This document shows positions 38,071 through 46,038 of a DNA stretch of 64,000 nucleotides, one piece after another; the first letter of the stretch is position 1; each line of letters begins with the position of its first letter. The stretch spans positions 40,302-104,301 of the forward strand of contig JAGXLV010000003.1 in NCBI GenBank assembly GCA_018334495.1, written 5' to 3'. Origin of the DNA: Oleiphilaceae bacterium. GTDB taxonomy: Bacteria; Pseudomonadota; Gammaproteobacteria; Pseudomonadales; Oleiphilaceae. The position numbers were made by a program, and so were the translations under genes. The notes below the pieces were generated by a model. It searched no databases. It was not told the origin of the DNA and worked only from the letters and a program-made list of their open reading frames with translations.

Positions 38071-38991
38071 ATGAACCCGTCGCTGGATTTGTTCGGGTCC
38101 ACGCAAACGCTCTATGACGACAGCAAAAGCCGGTGTGACGAGTCGGCTCGCGAACCGGGCGGGGGCGGAATCAACGTTGCCCGGAATCTCCTGAGAATGG
38201 GTGACACGGCCCTGGCCATCTTCCCCGCAGGCGGGGTAAACGGCGACCTGCTCAGGCAACTTATGAAAGAAAACCGGGCCGCCTTCCGTTCCCCTGATAT
38301 CGCGGCTGAAACCCGGCAAAGCGTTATAATCACCGAGAAATCCAGCAAAAAAATGTATCACCTGGTGTTCCCCGGCCCCGACCTGCAGGAGTCGGAATGG
38401 CAGGAATGTCTTGCCGTCGTAAAGACGATCGAGCCCGCCCCCGAGTTTCTGGTTCTCAGCGGCAGCATGCCTGACGGGGTTCCCTCAGATTTCTTTGGCC
38501 AGCTTGCCGCCCACGCTGCCAGTAAGCGCATAAAGGTGGTTCTGGACACCTCTGAACCCAGTTTGCGTCCCTGTCTTGAGGCGGGCGTGTATCTGGCGAA
38601 GTTAAACAGAGCGGAATTTGCCGAACTTGGTTTTTCCACAGACGGCGACCATCAAAGCCTGATGGACGGCATGCAGAGTCTTGTCGGAGAAGGCGCCGCT
38701 GAGATCCTGATCGTAACACTGGGCAGCAGAGGCGCGGCCCTGATCAGTAAAGACGGAGAAAAACTGCACTTCACCCCGCCGCCGACTGAAATCGTCAGCC
38801 ACGTCGGGGCGGGCGACGCCTTCGTGTCGGCGCTGGTTCATCAGTTACATGGGGGCAATTCCGTCAGGGAGGCCTTTCGCTACGGCGTCGCCGCGGCAGC
38901 GACAGCCATACAGACTCCCGGCAACCAGCTATACGACCTGGACCTTCTTGAAGAGGTATATAAAAACACAGTTAATGGATTTAAGTATTGA
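38071..38991 (+). CDS. PfkB-family sugar (phosphofructo)kinase
   Basis: The product is a ribokinase-fold kinase like E. coli PfkB (6-phosphofructokinase II) or FruK. From the first ATG it has 306 residues. GGGGINVARNLLRMG is the sugar-binding glycine signature and VGAGDAFVSALVHQL carries the catalytic base aspartate. The usual first strand, IVTVTMNPSLD in these kinases, is encoded in frame, but its beginning lies upstream of this ATG, with only ATC codons (38044, 38047) near a good AGGGAG site. So the true product probably starts about nine residues earlier at a non-standard codon, or the first strand is lost. Substrate is fructose-6-phosphate or a close relative by context. Confidence 0.85.
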   Translation: MNPSLDLFGSTQTLYDDSKSRCDESAREPGGGGINVARNLLRMGDTALAIFPAGGVNGDLLRQLMKENRAAFRSPDIAAETRQSVIITEKSSKKMYHLVFPGPDLQESEWQECLAVVKTIEPAPEFLVLSGSMPDGVPSDFFGQLAAHAASKRIKVVLDTSEPSLRPCLEAGVYLAKLNRAEFAELGFSTDGDHQSLMDGMQSLVGEGAAEILIVTLGSRGAALISKDGEKLHFTPPPTEIVSHVGAGDAFVSALVHQLHGGNSVREAFRYGVAAAATAIQTPGNQLYDLDLLEEVYKNTVNGFKY

Positions 38992-38994
38992 TTT

Positions 38995-39017
38995 TTAAAA
39001 GAATATTGTTCTTTTAA
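38995..39017. repeat. AT-rich inverted repeat between the kinase gene and glgX
   Basis: TTAAAAGAA pairs perfectly with TTCTTTTAA around TATTG. The surrounding 60 bp are much richer in A and T than their neighbours. It may be an operator or an mRNA processing hairpin; it lacks the GC stem of a terminator. Confidence 0.5.
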
Positions 39018-39126
39018 TGGGTTTTCCGTTCAGTATGTTTTTATCGCATAGCTTGACTTGAACGGATCAATCATCGTGAAATGTTGTCAGGAAGCGGTTA
39101 ACTCTCACCCTGTTCAGGGAGAACAG

Positions 39127-41262
39127 ATGAGCGAAAAACAATCACGTATCTGGCCGGGTCAAGCTTACCCTCTGGGCGCCACCTGGGATGGCGAGGGCGT
39201 TAATTTTGCCATCTTTTCCGAACATGCCCAAAAGATTGAACTTTGCCTGTTTGACCACTCCGGCGAGCGGGAAATTGAGCGCATTGTCATGCCCGAACGC
39301 ACGAACCTGGTATGGCACGGCTACCTGCCCGATGCCCGTCCTGATCTCCTGTACGGGTATCGGGTGCACGGCCCTTATTTACCCAAAGAGGGGCACCGCT
39401 TTAACCCTGACAAATTGTTGCTCGACCCCTACGCAAAAGCCATAACCGGCCGAGTGCGCTGGAGCGATGCCCTTTTCGGCTATCGCATCCGCCATAAAAA
39501 GAAAGATCTGTCCTACGACGACAGAGACAGCGCCAGCGGCATGCCCCGCTCCCGTGTGGTGGATACGAGCTTCAACTGGGAGGGAGACAAGCGCCCGAAC
39601 ACACCCTGGCAGGAAACGATTCTTTACGAGCTTCATGTCAAGGGTTTTACCCGACAGCACCCTGATCTGCCGCAGTACATCCGGGGCACCTATGCCGCCC
39701 TGGCGACCGCCCCTGTTATCGACCATCTGAAATCCCTCGGTATTACCGCGGTGGAACTGCTTCCCGTTCACGCCCATCTGGACAACCGCTACCTGTCGGA
39801 AAGAGGCTTGAGCAACTATTGGGGCTATAACAGCATCGGATTTTTCGCGCCGGATGCCGGCTATACCAACAGCGATCAAACGGCCGAATTCAAGGCAGCG
39901 GTCAAAGCCCTTCACGCGGCGGGTATTGAAGTCATTCTGGACGTGGTCTACAACCACACCGCCGAAGGCAACCATCTGGGACCGACAATCTGCTTCCGGG
40001 GCATCGACAACAAAGCCTATTACCGCCTGGTCGCAGGGGATGAACGCCACTACATGGACTACACCGGCACCGGGAACACTCTGGACATGGTTCACCCCCG
40101 GGCATTACAGATCATCATGGACAGCCTGCGCTACTGGGTTGAGGAAATGCATGTGGACGGCTTCCGCTTTGACCTGGCTTCCACCCTTGCGCGCGAAGAA
40201 CACGAAGTTGACCGGCTCGGCGCCTTTTTCGACATCATCCAACAGGACCCGGTGCTGTCTCAGGTCAAGCTTATTGCTGAGCCCTGGGACCTGGGCGAAG
40301 GCGGTTACCAGGTCGGCAATTTTCCGCCTGGCTGGACTGAATGGAACGACAAATTCCGGGACACGATCAGGGATTACTGGAAGGGCGAAGGTGGCCTTAT
40401 TGCCGAGCTGGCTACTCGCCTGACCGGATCGGCGGACCTCTACTTCTCTAATGGTCGCGACCCCTGCGCCAGCATCAACTTTGTCACGGCACACGACGGC
40501 TTTACCCTCCATGACCTGGTCAGCTACAACGAAAAACACAATGAAGCGAATCACGAGGACAACAAAGACGGAGAAGACAACAACCGAAGCTGGAACTGCG
40601 GCGTGGAAGGGCCCACGGATGATCCCGCCATCGAGGCACTGCGGGCGCGACAGAAGCGCAATTTCATTGCCACCCTGTGCCTGGCCCAGGGCGTGCCCAT
40701 GTTTGTCGCCGGCGATGAGATGGGCCGAACCCAGGGCGGCAACAACAACGCCTATTGCCAGGACAATGAAATCAGCTGGCTGAACTGGGAGCTCGGGCAG
40801 GCTGACCGGGACTTACTGGATTTCACCCGCCGCCTCATTGCCATTCGCAAAGCCCATCCGTCATTCCGGCGCCGGCATTTTTTCCACGGTTGTCCGGTCA
40901 ACCATTCCGACGTCAAGGACATATACTGGCTCAACCCCAACAGTAGCGAGATGGACCAGGAGGAGTGGGACAATGGGTTTGCCCGCTCCCTGGGTGTCCT
41001 GCTGACCGGCTCCGGCTTGCAGGAAGTCGATAACCAGGGCCGACCCATAAAAGATGACGACTTCCTGATCCTGCTGAATGCCCATCACGAGACCGTGCCT
41101 TTTGTCATTCCGGATATCGCAGGTATCGGTTTCTGGAACCTGTTAGTGGACACTTATACGCCGGAAATCCCCCCTTCCCTGCACCGCTTCGATCCGGGCT
41201 CGGAATGCCAGCTGGAAGCTTATTCCCTGATGCTGTTGCAGCATGAGAGGCCAGCCAAATGA
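39127..41262 (+). CDS. glgX: Glycogen debranching enzyme GlgX
   Basis: GlgX is a GH13 isoamylase-type enzyme that cuts alpha-1,6 branches of limit dextrins. The 711-residue protein has an N-terminal CBM48-like domain (about 10-130) and the catalytic barrel with DVVYNHTAEGN, the nucleophile in VDGFRFDLASTLARE, the acid in LIAEPWDLGEGGYQVGNFPPGW and FVTAHDGFTL. AGGGAGA precedes the ATG; an earlier start at 39058 is less likely. It overlaps treZ by 4 nt, so glgX, treZ and treY appear translationally coupled. The same order occurs in Pseudomonas and Sulfolobus trehalose clusters. Confidence 0.96.
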   Translation: MSEKQSRIWPGQAYPLGATWDGEGVNFAIFSEHAQKIELCLFDHSGEREIERIVMPERTNLVWHGYLPDARPDLLYGYRVHGPYLPKEGHRFNPDKLLLDPYAKAITGRVRWSDALFGYRIRHKKKDLSYDDRDSASGMPRSRVVDTSFNWEGDKRPNTPWQETILYELHVKGFTRQHPDLPQYIRGTYAALATAPVIDHLKSLGITAVELLPVHAHLDNRYLSERGLSNYWGYNSIGFFAPDAGYTNSDQTAEFKAAVKALHAAGIEVILDVVYNHTAEGNHLGPTICFRGIDNKAYYRLVAGDERHYMDYTGTGNTLDMVHPRALQIIMDSLRYWVEEMHVDGFRFDLASTLAREEHEVDRLGAFFDIIQQDPVLSQVKLIAEPWDLGEGGYQVGNFPPGWTEWNDKFRDTIRDYWKGEGGLIAELATRLTGSADLYFSNGRDPCASINFVTAHDGFTLHDLVSYNEKHNEANHEDNKDGEDNNRSWNCGVEGPTDDPAIEALRARQKRNFIATLCLAQGVPMFVAGDEMGRTQGGNNNAYCQDNEISWLNWELGQADRDLLDFTRRLIAIRKAHPSFRRRHFFHGCPVNHSDVKDIYWLNPNSSEMDQEEWDNGFARSLGVLLTGSGLQEVDNQGRPIKDDDFLILLNAHHETVPFVIPDIAGIGFWNLLVDTYTPEIPPSLHRFDPGSECQLEAYSLMLLQHERPAK

Positions 41263-43109
41263 AACGACACCACCCCATGCCCTTCGGCGCCGAGCTGCAG
41301 CCAGATGGAAGCGTGTATTTCCGGCTCTGGGCCCCCGGAGCCTCGCGTGTAGAGCTCTGCCTGTATGGCGCCGAGCGTGTGCAGCGCCTGACCATGACCC
41401 GCTCGGACAATGGCTGGTATTCACTGAAGACCGACCGGGCTTCAGCCGGTGCGCTGTACACCTACCGCATTGACGGCGGCCAGGAAGTGCCCGACCCGGC
41501 GTCCCGCTTTCAGCCCCGGGATGTTCACGGCCCCAGCCAGGTTATCGATAACTCCGGGCTTGAATGGCGCGATGACGCCTGGCCCGGCCGGCCCTGGCAG
41601 GAAGCTGTTATCTATGAGCTTCATGTCGGTACCTTTACCGCCAGCGGCGATTATACCGGGGTCGAGACCAAACTGGATTACCTTGCCGAACTGGGTGTGA
41701 CGGCGATTGAGCTGATGCCGGTGTCGGACTTCCCCGGCCGGCGCAACTGGGGCTACGATGGCGTTCTGCCTTTTGCTCCGGATCACAGCTACGGCTCGCC
41801 GGAGGCCCTCAAGGAACTGATCCAGAAAGCCCATGAGCGCCACATCATGGTGTTTCTGGATGTGGTCTATAACCATTTCGGGCCCGATGGCAACTACCTG
41901 CACCTGTACGCCCCGGACTTCTTTACCGAGCGTCACCAGACACCCTGGGGGGCAGGCATCAATTTTGACGACAGAAATAACGCTACTGTGCGTGATTTTT
42001 TCATCCACAATGCGCTCTACTGGCTGGAAGAATATCACCTGGACGGACTGCGCCTCGATGCGGTTCATGCCATTGAAGACGACTCGGAGTATCCCTTTCT
42101 CAAGGAGCTTGCCCACCGGGTGCAGGACGGCCCCGGGCAAGAGCGGCACATTCACCTGGTCCTTGAGAACGACAACAACGAAGCCCGCTACCTGAGCCGC
42201 ACCGAAAACCTCTCGCCGGCCCTCTATACGGCGCAGTGGAACGATGACATCCATCACTGCCTTCATGTGCTTCTGACCGGGCAATCCGATGGCTATTACG
42301 CCGATTACGCGGATAAACCGGCCTGGTATCTAGGGCGCTGCCTTGCCGAGGGTTTTGGCTATCAAGGCGAGCCTTCCGAGTACCGAAACGGCCGTCGCCG
42401 CGGCGAATCATGCGCGTTACTGCCACCGTCAGCGTTTGTGTCATTCCTTCAGAATCACGATCAAATCGGCAACCGGGCCTTTGGTGAGCGCATCGACAAC
42501 CTCGCGCCCGCCGACGCTGTTGCCGCCGCTGCGGCAGTGCGCCTGCTTTCGCCCTCGCCGCCTCTTCTATTCATGGGAGAAGAATTTGCGGCGGCCACAC
42601 CCTTCCAGTTTTTTTGCGATTTCTCGGGCGAACTCGCTGAAGCCGTTGAATCGGGACGACAGGCGGAATTTTCAAAATTCAGCGACTTCTCCGACTCTGA
42701 CGCCAGGAGCACGATTCCCAGCCCCAACGACCCAGCCACATTCGAGCGCAGCAAACTTGATTGGGCGTGTTTGCAGCTAGCCGATCATGCCAGCCGCCTG
42801 CATCACTACACGGCCCTCTTGACGCTAAGAAAATACATTTTTCCGGCAGGCTCCGAGACAGTCACCGTCAATACCGGCCGTTTTCGCAAAGTGGGAGAGA
42901 CCGCCGTTGAGGCCCTCTGGCAGATGACGGATGGCTCACACCTGAGCCTGCTGATCAATCTGGCGCCGCAGGCGTGTCCTCTTACCGAACAGAGCGCGGG
43001 TCTGCCCTATGAAATTTACGCCATACCCGCGAATCTGGGCGCCGCCATCCGCAATGGTGTAATGCTGCCCTGGTCCGTTGCCCTGTCCTCGGATCGGGGG
43101 CCCATATGA
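41259..43109 (+). CDS. treZ: Malto-oligosyltrehalose trehalohydrolase
   Basis: TreZ (GH13) releases free trehalose from maltooligosyl-trehalose made by TreY. It has 616 residues. An N-terminal E-set domain is followed by the barrel: DVVYNHFGPDGNY, nucleophile in LDGLRLDAVHAIEDD, acid in HLVLENDNNEARYL, and SFLQNHDQIGNRAFGER. The start lies within the end of glgX (ATGA overlap) and its own stop overlaps the treY start by 4 nt. Together with TreY it turns glycogen chains into trehalose without nucleotide sugars. Confidence 0.96.
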   Translation: MKRHHPMPFGAELQPDGSVYFRLWAPGASRVELCLYGAERVQRLTMTRSDNGWYSLKTDRASAGALYTYRIDGGQEVPDPASRFQPRDVHGPSQVIDNSGLEWRDDAWPGRPWQEAVIYELHVGTFTASGDYTGVETKLDYLAELGVTAIELMPVSDFPGRRNWGYDGVLPFAPDHSYGSPEALKELIQKAHERHIMVFLDVVYNHFGPDGNYLHLYAPDFFTERHQTPWGAGINFDDRNNATVRDFFIHNALYWLEEYHLDGLRLDAVHAIEDDSEYPFLKELAHRVQDGPGQERHIHLVLENDNNEARYLSRTENLSPALYTAQWNDDIHHCLHVLLTGQSDGYYADYADKPAWYLGRCLAEGFGYQGEPSEYRNGRRRGESCALLPPSAFVSFLQNHDQIGNRAFGERIDNLAPADAVAAAAAVRLLSPSPPLLFMGEEFAAATPFQFFCDFSGELAEAVESGRQAEFSKFSDFSDSDARSTIPSPNDPATFERSKLDWACLQLADHASRLHHYTALLTLRKYIFPAGSETVTVNTGRFRKVGETAVEALWQMTDGSHLSLLINLAPQACPLTEQSAGLPYEIYAIPANLGAAIRNGVMLPWSVALSSDRGPI

Positions 43110-45994
43110 AGGCTATCCCCACCGCAACCTACCGCCTCCAACTTAACAGCCGTTTCACCTTTGCCGATGCCAGCAAGCTGGTGCCCTACCTCGACGCTCT
43201 GGGTATCAGCCACTGCTACTGCTCGCCCTACCTCAAGGCCCGGCCCGGCAGCCAGCATGGCTACGACATTGTTGATCACTGTGAGCTGAACCCTGAGATC
43301 GGCTCCCAGGAGGCGCTTGACACCTTCGTGGCCACGCTGAAGCAACATGACATGGGCCATATTCTGGATCTGGTTCCCAATCACATGGGCATCATGGGCA
43401 ATGACAATCACTGGTGGCTGGATGTATTGGAGAATGGCCTCGCCTCCCGCTTCAGTCAGTTCTTCGACATCGACTGGGCCAAAGCTCGCGGCGGCATGCA
43501 TAACAAGGTTCTGCTGCCGGTGCTTGGCGATCATTACGGCAATGTTCTGGATGACGAGCAACTGGAACTGGTCTTTGATCCGGAGTCAGGGAGCTTCTCG
43601 GTTTATTATTACGAGCACTGTTTCCCCATCGACCCCCAGCATTACCCTTTCATCCTGAAAGAGCGCATGGAAAATCTGCCGGTGCATCTGGTCGGTGAAA
43701 ACGCCGTGCTTGTGGAATTCCAGAGCCTGACCACCGCCTTTGAGAACCTGCCGTCGCGAGACTCCCGCCAGGACGAAAAACTGATCGCCCGCAACCGGGA
43801 CAAAGAGCTACTCAAACAGAGGCTCTGTGAGCTCCACAAGGTCAATCAGGGCATCGCGGCCAGTATCCAGCAGGTGGTAAAAGACATAAATCAATCTCAG
43901 GCTCTGAACGGCGACTTCACCAGTCCGATGCATGAATTGCTGGAACGACAGGCCTACCGTCTCGCGCACTGGCGTGTGGCTTCGGACGAAATCAATTACC
44001 GGCGATTTTTTGATATAAACGACCTGGCCTGCCTGCGCCAGGAAGAGCCGGCGGTTTTCGAGGAAACCCACAAACTGGCTCTGAACCTGCTTCATCAGGA
44101 CAAGGTACAGGGCCTGCGCATCGATCATCCTGACGGACTATACAACCCGGCGGAGTATTTCCGGCGCCTGCAGGAGCCCCATCCCTTTTATCTGATTGCA
44201 GAAAAAATTCTGAGCGCCGGAGAGTCTCTCCGCGACGGCTGGCCGGTTCATGGCACAACCGGCTATGAATTTGCCGCCCAGTGCACCGGTCTGTTTATCG
44301 AGCCCGGCGCCGCCAACTACATGCAGGGTATCTATGAGGCCTTCGTGGGCCACAAAATGGTGATCGAGGATATCCGGTACCAGTCCAAGAAACTCATTGT
44401 GCATACATCCCTCGCCAGCGAGATGGCTGTCCTGGCAACCCAGCTCAGCCGTATTTCGGACGCCGACCCCCACACCCGCGATTACACCCTGAACGGTCTG
44501 AGGCAGGCACTGACGGAAATTGTTGCCTGCTTTCCGGTTTATCGTACCTACATCTCGGACAAGGGCATTGCCAAGGAAGATGAGCTGAACATCGATCAAG
44601 CGGTAGCGCATGCGATTCGAAGGAGCCAGGCTGCCGATATCACGGCGTTTGACTTTATCAGGGAGGTACTGCTTTTACGGTTCGCTGAAGGCAAGTCCAA
44701 AACCCTGAGCCAGCAAATTCTGCGTTTTACCATGCGATTCCAGCAATACACGGCCCCGGTGATGGCCAAGGGGTTCGAAGATACCGCACTCTACATTTAT
44801 CATCGCCTGGTCGCGCTCAACGAAGTGGGCTCCGAACCGGGTCTTTTCGGCATAGGCGTCAATGACTTTCACGAAGCCAATGCCCGCCGCCAGGCCCATT
44901 GGCCTCACAGCATGACGGATACCTCCACCCACGACACCAAACGCTCAGCGGATGCCCGGGCCCGTATCGGTGTGCTCTCTGAAATTCCGGCCCGGTGGAA
45001 TCAGAAAGTCAACGACTGGGCCGCCATGAATGCCGTCCACAAAACCGCTCAAAATAACAAGACCTGGCCTGAGCCCAATACCGAATACCTGTTTTACCAG
45101 ACACTGGTCGGGGTTTGGCCGATAGAGCCGGTGGCGTCCCTGGACCTGGAGGACTTCAGGGCCCGCATCCGCGACTACATGCTCAAGGCGGTCAAGGAGG
45201 GCAAACAGCACACCTCATGGATCAACAGTAACGCCGGCTATGAAGACAGTCTGGCCAGGTTTGTCGACGGGGTATTGAGTCGGGACAATGCCGGCTTTCT
45301 GGAGGATTTCAGCCATTTTCAGGAACAGATAAACAATGCCGGCATGATCACCAGCCTGGCGCAAACCCTGCTCAAACTCACCGCGCCGGGCGTTCCCGAC
45401 ATCTATCAGGGCGACGAACTCTGGAATCTCAACCTGGTGGACCCGGATAACCGCCGACCGGTGGATTTTGATTGTCGCACAGCGCTTTTGAAGAATATTC
45501 AGGAACAATTTAATAGTGATGAATCCAGGCCCCGTCTGATCTCCGCACTGTCCGACACCCTCTCGGATGGACGCATCAAACTTTTCCTGACCTGGCTGTG
45601 CCTGTCCCTGCGCCGCCAGGATCCGGCGTTGTTCCAGTCGGGCGCCTATATTCCTCTGCAAGTGACAGGCCCCCATAGCGACAACGTCTGTGCCTTTGCC
45701 CGCAAGCAGGGTGACCGGGTGGCCATAGTCGTCGTGCCCAGATTACTGGGCCGCTTTGCTGACCTGACAACCTGGCGCCCTGGCATCAGACCCGGCGATT
45801 TTGATTGGGCGGGCACCTCCGTGGAAATCCCGCCAAGCCTCTGCGTTGAGCCCGGCCGGAATCTGTTCACCCGGCGCCGTGTCGACTTGGCCGATAATGC
45901 GAGCGCGACCGGCGTAACGGTCAAGCAGTTACTGGCGGACTTCCCGGTCGCCCTCCTGCTGTCCGGCGAATTGGCATCGCAGGATTCCGACTGA
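43106..45994 (+). CDS. treY: Malto-oligosyltrehalose synthase
   Basis: TreY (GH13) turns the reducing-end alpha-1,4 bond of a malto-oligosaccharide into an alpha,alpha-1,1 bond. The 962-residue length is typical, as are the N-terminal IPTATYRLQLNSRFTFADAS (cut for length), DLVPNHMGIMGNDNHWWLDVLENG in two parts, the nucleophile in LRIDHPDGLYNP and the acid in FYLIAEKILS. TSTHDTKRSADARARI and PGVPDIYQGDELW are further TreY markers. It is the last gene of the plus-strand operon and converges with the second ppsA, only 44 bp away. Confidence 0.96.
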   Translation: MKAIPTATYRLQLNSRFTFADASKLVPYLDALGISHCYCSPYLKARPGSQHGYDIVDHCELNPEIGSQEALDTFVATLKQHDMGHILDLVPNHMGIMGNDNHWWLDVLENGLASRFSQFFDIDWAKARGGMHNKVLLPVLGDHYGNVLDDEQLELVFDPESGSFSVYYYEHCFPIDPQHYPFILKERMENLPVHLVGENAVLVEFQSLTTAFENLPSRDSRQDEKLIARNRDKELLKQRLCELHKVNQGIAASIQQVVKDINQSQALNGDFTSPMHELLERQAYRLAHWRVASDEINYRRFFDINDLACLRQEEPAVFEETHKLALNLLHQDKVQGLRIDHPDGLYNPAEYFRRLQEPHPFYLIAEKILSAGESLRDGWPVHGTTGYEFAAQCTGLFIEPGAANYMQGIYEAFVGHKMVIEDIRYQSKKLIVHTSLASEMAVLATQLSRISDADPHTRDYTLNGLRQALTEIVACFPVYRTYISDKGIAKEDELNIDQAVAHAIRRSQAADITAFDFIREVLLLRFAEGKSKTLSQQILRFTMRFQQYTAPVMAKGFEDTALYIYHRLVALNEVGSEPGLFGIGVNDFHEANARRQAHWPHSMTDTSTHDTKRSADARARIGVLSEIPARWNQKVNDWAAMNAVHKTAQNNKTWPEPNTEYLFYQTLVGVWPIEPVASLDLEDFRARIRDYMLKAVKEGKQHTSWINSNAGYEDSLARFVDGVLSRDNAGFLEDFSHFQEQINNAGMITSLAQTLLKLTAPGVPDIYQGDELWNLNLVDPDNRRPVDFDCRTALLKNIQEQFNSDESRPRLISALSDTLSDGRIKLFLTWLCLSLRRQDPALFQSGAYIPLQVTGPHSDNVCAFARKQGDRVAIVVVPRLLGRFADLTTWRPGIRPGDFDWAGTSVEIPPSLCVEPGRNLFTRRRVDLADNASATGVTVKQLLADFPVALLLSGELASQDSD

Positions 45995-46038
45995 CACCAG
46001 CCGGCGGGCATCGCCGAATCAATGTCGTGGCTCAGTGT

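Noticed and set aside
39058..39070. TTGAACGGATCAA before glgX as an FNR site
   Set aside because: The spacing is one base short and the halves do not align with the consensus.
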